Origin: Aquibacillus kalidii
GTDB lineage: Bacteria; Bacillota; Bacilli; Bacillales; Amphibacillaceae
Reading direction: 5' to 3'
DNA: 64,000 nt
NCBI RefSeq assembly: GCF_014280935.1
Contig: NZ_JACLZI010000038.1
Location: forward strand, 1 to 64,000
Part shown: positions 7,314 to 16,457 of the stretch, piece after piece
Layout: each line of letters starts with the position of its first letter
Position numbering within the stretch: the stretch's first letter is position 1
The notes under the pieces: generated by a model
Seen by the model: the letters and a program-made list of their open reading frames with translations, nothing else
What the model was told of the DNA's origin: nothing
Databases searched by the model: none
Position numbers and translations under genes: made by a program

Positions 7314-9602
7314 TTACTTATCCTTTTTCGGTGGTTCTTCATTTATGATACTAACACCGTAAACACCACCTGCTGCTTTTCCTTCTTCTGATTTAAAAGT
7401 CAACTCTACCTTTTGCTTACCTTGCGTTAATTCTAAAGGTATTTTATAGCTGACATCAAATAGTCCGCCTGGCTTGTTTGCACGTAACGATTGCCTTGCA
7501 ATTTCTTGATTATCAATCAAGATAGCAAAATCTCGTTCATACGCCTTTCCGTCAACGTGTAGTGTAGTATCACTGCCGTAATAGGAAACTAGTAAATACA
7601 TTTGACGGTCTGGCTGTACCATCATTTCATAACTGAAATACCCATCTCCACGACTGTCGCGCCAACCCTTTTGCACAACATTTAAATAACCTGATGTAGA
7701 ATTCTTTGATTTAATACGATGATCTACCTCAGGTTGCTGTTCATTAGGACTTACTTCGTCAACAGTAATTCTTCTTTTACGCTCCAATTCTTCCTTTTCA
7801 TAATCAACAAAACTCGCAAATTCTTGTTTATTCATTATTTTCCAATATAAAGTATAGCGTTGGTGATGAAGTTCATAAAATGGGATCAGTTTTACTTTTA
7901 CATTACCAGGTTGTCCAACTGCTTCTGTTTCAAAGGTCAAATTTTCTCCTTGAACAGGATGAATCCAAGCATTGAGATCCGTTTCATCTGTAACAAGTGT
8001 AGGAACATCAATTAACTCATGATTATTCAAGGCTTGATGATCCGCTAAAATATCTGTTTCAGGAAAGTTCTCCCTACCTAATGCACCTGCAAGTACAACT
8101 GGTCCATACATAATCGCTTGCTTTTTGACATCATCTTTAGCAACATAGGAATACAATTTCATTGGTAAAGTAATCTCAATCCGGTCGTTCGTTGTCCACT
8201 CTTTTTCAACTGTAACGTAATCTTTATCACTAACTACCGCAACCTCTTCCCCATTCACCTTTACCTGTATCTTACCGTCGATCCAATTTGGAATGCGGAT
8301 CTTAACTGGCATAGTGACGTGATTTGCTTGTTTGAAGGTTAGTACAGTTCGATTGGTCTCCGGAAAGGTTGTTTCTTGAAGTATCTCCATTTGTTGATCT
8401 TCTATCTTGATTCTTGATGCCACAAATAAGTTGACATGTAAGCCTCCACCTTGGAGCGAGTATATACTTCTCGTATAACGTGCAGGATTTTCCATGCCAG
8501 TCCCGGTACAACACCAGAAAGAATCATCAGGTGAACAATACACTTTGAAATGTCCTGGTTGAGTAGATACAAAATATGTTTTCATTCCCGAATCAGGATC
8601 TTGAGACGCAAGTATATGGTTATATAATGCTCGTTCATAGTAGTCCATATAAACGGATTTCTGTTCCCAATTAAATAAGTGTTCCGTAAGTTTAAGCATA
8701 TTGTAGGTGTTGCATGTTTCCGTCGTCAAAATACCAAGTTCCTCCGCATTTTCTGGGCCAAAATGCTCCCCGATACTATTCCCACCGATTACATAAGAAC
8801 GGTAATTCGTCACTTGATTCCAGAAAAATTCAGCCATATCACGATATCTTTGCTCACCAGTAATATCATATAGCTTAGCAGCACCAATAACTTTTGGTAT
8901 CTGCGTGTTGGCATGCTTCCCTTCTAAATCATCTTCTCCCTTAGCCAATGGTTCTAAAATGGCTTGATGGCAAAATCGCTTTGCCAAAATAAGATACTTT
9001 TCTTCACCTGTAATGAGGTACATATCAGCCATTGCTTCATTCATTCCACCGTGCTCACAAGTTAACATCTTTTGAAACTGTTGATCTGAAAGCTTAGATA
9101 GGCCGGTATGTGCCCACTCCGACAACTTAGTAACAATTTCAAGAGCCTTGTTCATCCCTAGAATTTGATAGACATCTATTAAACCTGCGAAAATTTTATG
9201 TAGGCTATACCATGGTACCCACGAACCTCCCAAGCTAAAATTATCCACACGAAATTCACCAGTAAACACTTCATCAAAGCAGTCTCTAGGAAAACCACTT
9301 ACATATCCGGTTCCATCAAGACTTTGTATTAATTCTAATTCATTAATCGCATATTCTAGTTTTTTATTTAAGGCTTCATCACCAGTTACCTCGTACATGG
9401 TCGCAACAGCTGATAGCCAGTGACCTATGGAATGACCCGCAATTCCCATCGATTCCCAACCACCATAACGGGGCTTTCTTGCTTTTTGATGAACAGCCTC
9501 ATAACATGGCGCTACTAAGCGATCGACATCTAAGTACAATAAATATTCTTTTCCTTTTTCTTGTGATTTTCTAAAAATACCATCCAGTAATTTTACATCC
9601 AT
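7314..9602 (-). CDS. GH127 beta-L-arabinofuranosidase (DUF1680)
   Basis: A 762-aa cytosolic glycoside hydrolase of family GH127/DUF1680. Characterised members release beta-linked L-arabinofuranose with a zinc-bound cysteine nucleophile. The expected ligands are present: Glu and Cys in TTETCNTYNM and the Cys pair in FWCCTGTGMEN. The (alpha/alpha)6 barrel fills the first 400 or so residues, and beta-rich domains follow. There is no signal peptide, so oligosaccharides would have to be imported. It is divergent from an AraC regulator at 9813, suggesting local control. The related families GH142 and GH146 cannot be fully excluded. Confidence 0.88.
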   Translation of the reverse strand: MDVKLLDGIFRKSQEKGKEYLLYLDVDRLVAPCYEAVHQKARKPRYGGWESMGIAGHSIGHWLSAVATMYEVTGDEALNKKLEYAINELELIQSLDGTGYVSGFPRDCFDEVFTGEFRVDNFSLGGSWVPWYSLHKIFAGLIDVYQILGMNKALEIVTKLSEWAHTGLSKLSDQQFQKMLTCEHGGMNEAMADMYLITGEEKYLILAKRFCHQAILEPLAKGEDDLEGKHANTQIPKVIGAAKLYDITGEQRYRDMAEFFWNQVTNYRSYVIGGNSIGEHFGPENAEELGILTTETCNTYNMLKLTEHLFNWEQKSVYMDYYERALYNHILASQDPDSGMKTYFVSTQPGHFKVYCSPDDSFWCCTGTGMENPARYTRSIYSLQGGGLHVNLFVASRIKIEDQQMEILQETTFPETNRTVLTFKQANHVTMPVKIRIPNWIDGKIQVKVNGEEVAVVSDKDYVTVEKEWTTNDRIEITLPMKLYSYVAKDDVKKQAIMYGPVVLAGALGRENFPETDILADHQALNNHELIDVPTLVTDETDLNAWIHPVQGENLTFETEAVGQPGNVKVKLIPFYELHHQRYTLYWKIMNKQEFASFVDYEKEELERKRRITVDEVSPNEQQPEVDHRIKSKNSTSGYLNVVQKGWRDSRGDGYFSYEMMVQPDRQMYLLVSYYGSDTTLHVDGKAYERDFAILIDNQEIARQSLRANKPGGLFDVSYKIPLELTQGKQKVELTFKSEEGKAAGGVYGVSIINEEPPKKDK

Positions 9603-9812
9603 TAGAAGAACCTCCTCTATGCTCTTTATTATTTTCTGTAATACCCTAAAAAGTTTTCCCTATTAGTCTGATCATACCTCAAATATATCTATTTAATCTT
9701 ATTATGAATACTTTAATGATGAATTGGAATTCCATAATATTAGAATACCTATCTTTTTTTTGGATTATATATTAGTATGAATAAAAAATATAAACGTTAG
9801 GTGGCCTTTTAT

Positions 9813-10679
9813 ATGAATCAAATCCAACTAAGTTCCTCTAGTCTTCCTTTGGTACGAGAATTAGGGTGTATGGTAGATGAAAAAGGAGAATTAAAGCATC
9901 CTAATCGTCTTATGGAAGATATAAACGTATTTATTTATGTAAAAAAAGGAATAATCAGCGTAATAGAAAAAGATCAGATATATGTTATAAAAGAAAAAAC
10001 CTATCTTTTTCTTAGAAATAACATTCCTCATTCGGGATATGAATTCTATGAACCAGGTACTGAATGGTATTACATCCATTTCTACGATACAAGCGATGCT
10101 AAATCCAGCAAGGAGGAATATTCTCCATTTCAGCAAGCAACAATTATCCTAGATCAAGTGTATAACTCTTCCGTAACAATGCCCAAACAAGGGAAGTTAT
10201 CTCAACCAGATTATGTTGAATTACAATTAAATAAATTATTACAAATATACGTTTCATCTAGTGCCGTACGTCCTCTTCAGCTTTCAGCAATGACTTATTC
10301 TTTGTTTATCGAACTTTATAACGACCATGTTAATGTAAATCAAAACAATAAACAGCATCACATCATCAAACAGATGATTGAATTACTTAAGCGTAACCCA
10401 CGATACAAATTATCAGGAGCTGAGATTTCAGAAATTATAGGAATGAATTATACTTACCTATCCCACCTCTTTAAAGAGCAAACCGGGAAAAATGTCTCCC
10501 AATTTCAAAATGATCTACTAATCGAGGAGGCTATTAGATTATTTAAGGAAAAAGGTTGGAATGTAACAGAGGTAAGTAATTATTTAGGTTTTTCAAATCC
10601 ATTTTATTTTAGTAGGGTTTTTAAGAAGGTCACAGGCATTCCCCCATCAGTCTATTTAAACCAAAGCTATCTTCTATAG
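9813..10679 (+). CDS. AraC-family transcriptional regulator
   Basis: A 288-aa regulator with an N-terminal cupin-like effector domain (about residues 1-160) and a C-terminal double helix-turn-helix. The latter is marked by LSGAEISEIIGMNYTYLSH and NVTEVSNYLGFSNPFYFSRV, and ends in the typical FKKVTGIPPS. ATG 9813 has AGGTGG eight bases upstream, whereas GTG 9801 lies inside that ribosome site. Divergent from the GH127 gene and upstream of an aldo/keto reductase, it is the likely activator of this sugar cassette. The effector is probably an arabinose-containing sugar, by inference from the neighbours only. Confidence 0.9.
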   Translation: MNQIQLSSSSLPLVRELGCMVDEKGELKHPNRLMEDINVFIYVKKGIISVIEKDQIYVIKEKTYLFLRNNIPHSGYEFYEPGTEWYYIHFYDTSDAKSSKEEYSPFQQATIILDQVYNSSVTMPKQGKLSQPDYVELQLNKLLQIYVSSSAVRPLQLSAMTYSLFIELYNDHVNVNQNNKQHHIIKQMIELLKRNPRYKLSGAEISEIIGMNYTYLSHLFKEQTGKNVSQFQNDLLIEEAIRLFKEKGWNVTEVSNYLGFSNPFYFSRVFKKVTGIPPSVYLNQSYLL

Positions 10680-10789
10680 GTTCGTTAATACGCCTAAAAA
10701 TAAATAGATAAAATCACCCAATAGAAAGGAAATGATAGGCTTTTGCAGAATAGTAGTTAGTAGAACTTTAATGAAGGGGTTGTTGCTAC

Positions 10790-11782
10790 TTGAGTTATTT
10801 ACCGAGCGAAACGAGATACAATTCGATTCCTTACAATCGTTGTGGAAAATCTGGTGTTATGCTTCCAGCAATATCACTTGGATTATGGAACAATTTTGGA
10901 GGAGAAGATGCAATAGAGAATCAACGTAACATGCTTAGACGAGCATTTGATCTAGGAATTACTCATTTTGACCTTGCTAATAATTATGGTCCTCCTCCCG
11001 GGTCGGCAGAAGAAAACTTCGGTCAAATTCTAGAAAAAGATTTTAGGAGCTATCGTGATGAGTTAATTATTTCTACAAAAGCGGGCTTTAAGATGTGGGA
11101 TGGCCCATATGGGGATTGGGGATCTAAGAAGTACTTGATCTCGAGCTTAGATCAAAGCTTAAAACGGATGAATTTAGACTATGTTGATATCTTTTATCAT
11201 CACCGACCAGATCCAGACACACCGTTAGAGGAGACAATGGGAGCACTAGACCAAATCGTCCGTCAAGGGAAAGCATTATATGTTGGAATTTCTAATTACA
11301 ACGCAGAAGAAACCAAGCGCGCTATTTCAATCCTGAAGGAACAAGGAACACCTTTTATCATACATCAAGCTGCATATTCCATGTTAAACCGGTGGGTAGA
11401 AGATGGATTGACTGATGTTTTAGAGCGTGAGGGTGCTGGTTGTATTGCGTTCGTACCACTTGCTCAAGGGCTGCTAACCAATAAATACTTAACAGGAATC
11501 CCAAGTGATTCAAGAGCTGCAAAAGAACATATCCCTTTCTTAAATGAGAAAGATATTTCTAATGATGTGCTGCAAAAAGTAAAACAACTAAATGAAATCG
11601 CACAACAGCGTGAACAATCACTCGCGCAAATGGCTCTTGTTTGGGTACTACAAGAAAAATCAGTTGTTTCTGCTCTTATTGGAGCAAGTAAAGTTAGTCA
11701 AATTGAAGAAAATGTTAAGGCACTGGAAAATCCGCAGTTTAGTAAAAATGAAATAGAAACGATTAATGCCATACTGAAATAA
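10790..11782 (+). CDS. Aldo/keto reductase, L-glyceraldehyde 3-phosphate reductase-like
   Basis: A 330-aa NADPH-dependent reductase close to the YghZ/Gpr group. The catalytic tetrad is visible: Asp and Tyr in FDLANNYG, Lys in STKAGF and His in YHHRPD. The start is TTG 10790 with AAGGGG ten bases upstream, and the product begins SYLPSETRYNSIPYNRCGKS as in the family. It lies 110 bp behind the AraC gene in the same direction and ends in a strong terminator. Its place beside an arabinosidase suggests carbonyl reduction in sugar metabolism. The true substrate cannot be fixed from sequence. Confidence 0.88.
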   Translation: MSYLPSETRYNSIPYNRCGKSGVMLPAISLGLWNNFGGEDAIENQRNMLRRAFDLGITHFDLANNYGPPPGSAEENFGQILEKDFRSYRDELIISTKAGFKMWDGPYGDWGSKKYLISSLDQSLKRMNLDYVDIFYHHRPDPDTPLEETMGALDQIVRQGKALYVGISNYNAEETKRAISILKEQGTPFIIHQAAYSMLNRWVEDGLTDVLEREGAGCIAFVPLAQGLLTNKYLTGIPSDSRAAKEHIPFLNEKDISNDVLQKVKQLNEIAQQREQSLAQMALVWVLQEKSVVSALIGASKVSQIEENVKALENPQFSKNEIETINAILK

Positions 11783-11828
11783 TGAGCAGCCCCTCATGTT
11801 ACCAAAACTAAAGGGGCTGCTCATTTAT
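11782..11828 (+). terminator. Terminator between reductase and htpX
   Basis: Stem atgagcagcccct/aggggctgctcat lies directly after the stop and serves the plus strand, possibly both strands. Confidence 0.85.
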
Positions 11829-11848
11829 CTTAATAATGTTCGTATGCG

Positions 11849-12763
11849 TTATCTTTGTTCCAATCTTGCAATTCGATCATCTAAGTCTGGATGCGTTGAA
11901 AAGAGAGAAACTAGTCCACCTTTTCCGTTTATCTTCATTGTTTGAATAGCTGAATCGTCCGTACGATCATCCACTCGAGCACGGTCAGTGTAGGCTTTTA
12001 ATGAACGTAATGCGTGTGCCATTTTGTCACGTCCGGCCAAATCAGCCCCACCACGATCGGCATGGTACTCACGGTGACGAGAATAAGCACTAACTACTAA
12101 GCTACCTAGAATAGAGAACAAAATTTGGAATACAATGATGGATATAAATTGAACAACTACTTGTAAATCCTCGCGTACAAAACGCGATACAATAATCGCA
12201 ACAATTCTCGAGAAGAATACCACAAATGTGTTGACAATCCCTTGCAACAACGTCATGGTAACCATATCCCCATTCGCTACGTGCGCTACCTCATGAGCTA
12301 TAACTCCTTCTATAGCATCATCATCCATTGTTTGCAATAAACCTGTTGAAACTGCTACAAGCGATCGCTTCTTAGAAGGACCAGTAGCAAAAGCGTTTAC
12401 CTCGTGTGATTGATAAATCCCCACTTGTGGCATATGAACCAATCCTGCAGCACGAGCTAAGCGATGAACTTTTTCGACAACTGCTTGCTCTTGTTCATTC
12501 AAAGAACTGTTTGGATCCAAAACTTTGACCTTCATCATCATTTTCGCCATCCAACGGGACATAGCAAGCGAAATAAAAGATCCAGCAAAACCAACGACTA
12601 AACTAAATACCATTAAAGATACATAATCAATACCTAGTCCAGGTCCACCGGTTTGAAATGACCCATTAATGCCAGTTAAAGATGTGATTAAAGACCAGAC
12701 AATCACAATTGTTGTCATAACTAAAATGTTAGTTAAGATCAGATAAAATAATCTTTTTCCCAT
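11849..12763 (-). CDS. htpX: HtpX membrane zinc metalloprotease
   Basis: A 304-aa M48-family protease that degrades damaged membrane proteins. Two N-terminal membrane helices (about 5-30 and 45-68) precede the zinc site His157-Glu158-x-x-His161 (AHEVAH). Two more hydrophobic stretches follow, then REYHAD, which supplies the third ligand Glu. Length and layout are typical. The start ATG follows GGAGG. The long leader (TSS near 13040) carries a yybP-ykoY manganese riboswitch and a terminator, so expression probably responds to Mn2+. That is unexpected for htpX compared with the heat or membrane stress control known elsewhere. Confidence 0.95.
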   Translation of the reverse strand: MGKRLFYLILTNILVMTTIVIVWSLITSLTGINGSFQTGGPGLGIDYVSLMVFSLVVGFAGSFISLAMSRWMAKMMMKVKVLDPNSSLNEQEQAVVEKVHRLARAAGLVHMPQVGIYQSHEVNAFATGPSKKRSLVAVSTGLLQTMDDDAIEGVIAHEVAHVANGDMVTMTLLQGIVNTFVVFFSRIVAIIVSRFVREDLQVVVQFISIIVFQILFSILGSLVVSAYSRHREYHADRGGADLAGRDKMAHALRSLKAYTDRARVDDRTDDSAIQTMKINGKGGLVSLFSTHPDLDDRIARLEQR

Positions 12764-12847
12764 TTAAAAACCTCCACTATTTTATTATTATTGCATGGTC
12801 AGCTAATTGTCTTTATCTACCTATTATTCACATTCTCCTCCTTCACA

Positions 12848-12880
12848 TCAAAAAAACCTTTACCAGTTTTGGTAAAGGTT
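12848..12880 (-). terminator. Riboswitch-linked terminator in the htpX leader
   Basis: A perfect 10-bp stem aacctttacc/ggtaaaggtt with six or more T lies between the aptamer and the htpX start on the minus strand. The 3' aptamer strand (acctttgcc, then ggtaaagg) shares bases with this hairpin, which fits a switchable expression platform. Confidence 0.85.
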
Positions 12881-12911
12881 AATTAAATATATATTTATCC
12901 CTTTACCGTAT

Positions 12912-13005
12912 GGCAAAGGTCTCGCAAACAACAAAATGTTGCCAGTTAGGCCGGTGACTGACATCACGTAATGACGACATAACTGTTAGCTACTCCCCTT
13001 TGGAG
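12912..13005 (-). ncRNA. yybP-ykoY manganese riboswitch
   Basis: On the minus strand the leader reads aaaggggagtagc, then gtcgtca, tcaccggc and finally gcgagacctttgcc. These are the conserved blocks of the yybP-ykoY aptamer in the right order and spacing, with the closing P1 stem aaagg/cctttg. The family binds Mn2+ and usually turns on Mn export or related genes. Here it precedes htpX with a terminator between them. A sigma-A-like promoter lies just upstream. Confidence 0.92.
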
Positions 13006-13048
13006 TTATAATTTTCTCACAGTTTTTAAACTTTTTAACTGTATATAT

Positions 13049-13077
13049 ATAATATTATAGCTTGTTAGCATAGTCAA
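13049..13077 (-). promoter_or_regulatory. Promoter of the riboswitch-htpX transcript
   Basis: TTGACT and TATTAT, 17 bases apart on the minus strand, sit about 45 bases upstream of the aptamer. Confidence 0.65.
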
Positions 13078-13136
13078 TATACTTGTTTACATCCTCTTTC
13101 GAAAGCTTTTAGACGTTAAGAGAATGATTAGTGCTT

Positions 13137-13156
13137 ATATAAAGCGCTTTTATAAC
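13137..13156. promoter_or_regulatory. Possible cre-like site
   Basis: The sequence ataaagcgcttttat is near-palindromic and resembles CcpA cre boxes around the central cg. It lies about 95 bp upstream of the prenyltransferase start. Evidence is by similarity only. Confidence 0.3.
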
Positions 13157-13225
13157 AATTCGATTATGGTTATATTAATAAGAAGAAATCTCTATTCGTG
13201 AAACAATCTGTGAAACAAGATTATT

Positions 13226-13242
13226 CGGGTGGTGACAGGCAC
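13226..13242 (+). repeat. Dispersed repeat copy 1 (cgggtggtgacaggcac)
   Basis: Core of a repeat found six times in the window. Here its GGGTGGTGA lies nine bases before the TTG start of the prenyltransferase gene and is the only visible ribosome binding site. Confidence 0.9.
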
Positions 13243-13244
13243 TT

Positions 13245-14156
13245 TTGAGTCTATTTAAAATTGGTTTTCTATTGATGAGGTCAATTGCAGTTATTGCGTC
13301 TAGTGTTACAACGATCGTATCTACTTTTTTACCGTTGATTTTATATTATACTTTGCCAAAGAGTTTGCTATTTTCTATATTTGGTCTATTGCTACTCGGG
13401 GCAGTTATTATTCATGGTGTTCTTACTCATTTATTAAATGACTACGCAGATAATAAGTCAGGAACAGACTTGTATAGCCCAGCTATTCTTTCCGGTGGAA
13501 GTCGTATTATTCAAACCGGATTGGTAAAATCAGAAGCATTGTGGCTTTTTGGGAAATGCCTAATTATTTCTCTGGTGATAATTACGGTGGGGCTTATTAT
13601 TGTTGGTTTTTTAAAACTTGCCTTTTTATTAGCCATCGGACTTTGGGGTGCCATTTCCTATTCTCTCCCTCCCTTGAGATTTAGCTACCGTCCTTTAACT
13701 GGAGAATGGCTGTCCACTTTCCCTTCCATTCTCGTCCTTGGTTTAGCCGGACCTTGGCTTGCTTTAGATTCTATTCCTGAATGGGCTTGGCAGAATGCAA
13801 TCATTAATGGCTTATTTTGCATATCTTGGGTTATGGTTCACCATATCCCTGATCGTGATGCCGATAAACAAGCACTACCAACAAAACAAACGACTGTTGT
13901 CTGGTCCATCGAGAGCTTTGGTACTAATTTTTGCCGACTGCCCGCCTTATTTTATTTTGCTTTAACAGCATTATGTGCGTTTTGGTTAGGGGTGGATCGA
14001 TTTTGGGCAATGATCGGACTGATTATTTTAGTTGGTACCTCTATTTTACTAATAATGACTATGAATATAGAGGATCACCACAAAGTTTCATCACATGAAA
14101 AAATCCTTCTACTTTTAGCTATGATCAATGGAGTTTGGCTTGGGATATTCATATAA
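13245..14156 (+). CDS. UbiA-family prenyltransferase
   Basis: A 303-aa integral membrane protein with eight or so hydrophobic segments and both Asp-rich motifs of the UbiA superfamily: NDYADNKSGTD (about residue 65) and DRDADKQ (about residue 204), which bind Mg-prenyl diphosphate. MenA-like enzymes join prenyl chains to aromatic acceptors in quinone synthesis, but no quinone gene is nearby and the acceptor is unknown. TTG 13245 is chosen because a dispersed repeat provides GGGTGGTGA at suitable spacing. The next candidate, an internal ATG at residue 11, has no ribosome site. It could be a paralog of MenA rather than the housekeeping enzyme. Confidence 0.85.
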   Translation: MSLFKIGFLLMRSIAVIASSVTTIVSTFLPLILYYTLPKSLLFSIFGLLLLGAVIIHGVLTHLLNDYADNKSGTDLYSPAILSGGSRIIQTGLVKSEALWLFGKCLIISLVIITVGLIIVGFLKLAFLLAIGLWGAISYSLPPLRFSYRPLTGEWLSTFPSILVLGLAGPWLALDSIPEWAWQNAIINGLFCISWVMVHHIPDRDADKQALPTKQTTVVWSIESFGTNFCRLPALFYFALTALCAFWLGVDRFWAMIGLIILVGTSILLIMTMNIEDHHKVSSHEKILLLLAMINGVWLGIFI

Positions 14157-14250
14157 TCTTTATTTTTTATGATACATTGATTTAAATCACAACAAAAGTT
14201 TCTATTTCCTTTATGATGAAGTTAAATATTATCATAAATGGAGGATGTCA

Positions 14251-14706
14251 ATGGATCGTCTATATCATGTTTTAGTTTTCATCCATATATTTTCAGCTAT
14301 ATTAGGGATGGGACCAGGCTTTATTTTAACAATCATTCCCAAAACGGCTACCAACCTAATTGAGTTAAGACACTCGTACACTATCAGGCATCGATTACAC
14401 ATATTTGTTATGATCGGCGGAACATTACTCTTAATTTCTGGCTTGCTAATGGGAGCAATCCGACCGTATTTATTTCAAATGGGTTGGTATGTCACTAGTC
14501 TAGCCTTATTCCTAGTAGCTCTTGCTATGGGTCCTACAATACTAAAAAAGTATTCCACCCCAATCAAACAACTGTTAGCATCAGCTACTGGTGAAAAAAT
14601 ACCAGAGGAATATTATCGGCTATCGAAATTACTATATGGCGCGGAACACTTGGAGAACTTCATTTTTATTATCATTATTACGTTAATGATCTTAAAACCT
14701 TTTTAA
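14251..14706 (+). CDS. Small four-helix membrane protein (DUF2269-like)
   Basis: A 151-aa hydrophobic protein with four predicted membrane helices and the N-terminal pattern HVLVFIHIFSAILGMGPGF. A conserved His sits in the first helix, as in DUF2269-type predicted membrane proteins. ATG 14251 is preferred because GGAGG lies six bases upstream, while ATG 14245 directly abuts it. It lies downstream of the prenyltransferase with a 95-bp gap that carries its own ribosome site. The function is unknown. Confidence 0.65.
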   Translation: MDRLYHVLVFIHIFSAILGMGPGFILTIIPKTATNLIELRHSYTIRHRLHIFVMIGGTLLLISGLLMGAIRPYLFQMGWYVTSLALFLVALAMGPTILKKYSTPIKQLLASATGEKIPEEYYRLSKLLYGAEHLENFIFIIIITLMILKPF

Positions 14707-14904
14707 AATTATTTACTTAATAGGTTATTAATAATAGGATAAGAATTGTACATGGGTTTATCTTTGATTGAGTATCTTTGCAGCAGAAATCACGTCGCAC
14801 TAGATAATATACATTATAGGTATACGATAAAACAACAATAATTACACAATGAACTCTTGATTTTAATACTTAAGCATACTGTACACTTAAGCTTAAATTT
14901 AGTT

Positions 14905-14946
14905 AAAATGGATCGATTATATTACTAGATATAATTGATCCATTTT
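14905..14946 (+). promoter_or_regulatory. Long hairpin upstream of threonine synthase
   Basis: An 18-bp stem (aaaatggatcgattatat against atataattgatccatttt, one G-T position) with a six-base loop lies 98 bp before the thrC start. Only four T follow, so it may be a weak terminator of the upstream gene or an attenuator of thrC. No T-box or riboswitch blocks are visible in 14707-15043. Confidence 0.6.
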
Positions 14947-15043
14947 GCTATTTCACCTGAATCCCTATATTAGACAATTACCACCTAGTATTGATAAATT
15001 TAGGAAGAATAATAGATTTTTCAAATTGAGAGGATTGATAAAT

Positions 15044-16249
15044 GTGAAATATAGTTACATCTCGCATCTCTATTGCCCTAAGTGCGCTGCAACATATGAC
15101 CACAACCAGGTTAATCAACTATGTGAATGTGGATCCCCATTATTAGTTGATTATAATTTGAAAGAACTTTCCCAACATTTATCGAAAGAAGACATTATCA
15201 ACCGAACTTCAGACCTATGGCGTTATCACGAGCTTTTACCTGTTCAAAAAAAGGAAAATGTTATTACATTAGGAGAAGGAATGACCCCCCTTTTGCAAAT
15301 GCAAAGGATAGGGAGAGATATGGATATTCCAAACTTATTAATGAAAGATGAAGGTATTATCCCAACAGGCTCTTTTAAAGCACGTGGCGCTGCAGTAGGT
15401 GTATCGAAGGCTAAAGAATTGGGTGTTGAGGATTTAGCTATGCCTACCAATGGTAACGCCGGTGCAGCCTGGGGCTTGTATTCTACTAGAGCAGGAATTA
15501 GATCAACGATCGTTATGCCTGAGGACGCACCGAAGATTACAAGAAATGAAGTAGCTATTTCAGGGGCCAACCTTTATATTATTAATGGATTAATTAGTGA
15601 TGCTGGAAAGGTTGTTTCGGAAGCAGTTAAGGAACGCAACCTGTTTGATGCTTCAACGCTAAAAGAACCATATCGTATTGAAGGCAAAAAAACAATGGGT
15701 CTTGAAATTGCGGAACAGCTTAATTGGAAAATGCCAGACGTAATCCTATATCCTACTGGTGGAGGTGTTGGAATCATAGGTATATATAAAGCATTAACAG
15801 AACTGAAAGAACTCGGATGGATGGATGAAGACTTACCTAGATTGGTTGCTGTTCAAGCCGAAGATTGTGCACCGATTGTGAAGGCATGGCAAGAAAGAAA
15901 AGAGGAATCTGAATTCTGGAAGAACTCTTCTACCGTCGCTTTTGGTATTAACGTCCCAAAAGCAATTGGTGACTTTTTGGTTTTAGATGCACTTTATAAA
16001 ACAGATGGCTGCGCAATTGCTATAGATGATGAGGCCATTCTACATGAACAAGAAAAAATTGCATCACTGGAAGGTGCTTTTGTTTGTCCGGAAGGGGCAG
16101 CTACCTTCGTAGCCGCACGCCGTCTACGTAAAAGTGGATGGATCAAAGAGCATGAAGTAGTAGTAGCATTGAATACAGGTATGGGTATTAAATATCCAGA
16201 CACCGTATCTGTTAATGTCCCTACAATCGAAATAGGAGATAAAATCTAA
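15044..16249 (+). CDS. thrC: Threonine synthase-like PLP enzyme
   Basis: A 401-aa fold-type II PLP enzyme. An N-terminal zinc-ribbon (YCPKC then CECGSP) is followed by the synthase core: LGEGMTPLLQ, the PLP lysine in PTGSFKARG, NGNAGAAWG for phosphate and substrate binding, and the PTGGGVG cofactor loop. This zinc-ribbon type is usually annotated as threonine synthase, converting O-phosphohomoserine to threonine. No other threonine genes are nearby, so a related lyase is possible. GTG 15044 has GAGAGG upstream, and the 33 residues before it in the open frame are non-conserved. A clean terminator follows. Confidence 0.82.
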   Translation: MKYSYISHLYCPKCAATYDHNQVNQLCECGSPLLVDYNLKELSQHLSKEDIINRTSDLWRYHELLPVQKKENVITLGEGMTPLLQMQRIGRDMDIPNLLMKDEGIIPTGSFKARGAAVGVSKAKELGVEDLAMPTNGNAGAAWGLYSTRAGIRSTIVMPEDAPKITRNEVAISGANLYIINGLISDAGKVVSEAVKERNLFDASTLKEPYRIEGKKTMGLEIAEQLNWKMPDVILYPTGGGVGIIGIYKALTELKELGWMDEDLPRLVAVQAEDCAPIVKAWQERKEESEFWKNSSTVAFGINVPKAIGDFLVLDALYKTDGCAIAIDDEAILHEQEKIASLEGAFVCPEGAATFVAARRLRKSGWIKEHEVVVALNTGMGIKYPDTVSVNVPTIEIGDKI

Positions 16250-16259
16250 TATAAATAAT

Positions 16260-16296
16260 AGCCAAATAATAGATATATTAGCCCTATTATTTGGCT
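16260..16296 (+). terminator. Hairpin after threonine synthase
   Basis: A perfect 12-bp stem agccaaataata/tattatttggct follows the stop at 16249. The T-tail is weak. Confidence 0.65.
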
Positions 16297-16457
16297 AACT
16301 TAATCCAATATTGAAAAAAATGCATCCATAATATCCCCCATACCTTTTTGCTAAATGATCCCCCTATTTCAAACACACCTAGTATTTTGCTTAGATACAA
16401 AGCCCTTTCACCCAATTTCCTAGAAAAAAATAGTGTAAGAGTTGATAGTAATAACAC

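Noticed and set aside
10732-10929. A 65-aa frame before the aldo/keto reductase
   Set aside because: It overlaps the reductase in another frame and shows no family similarity.
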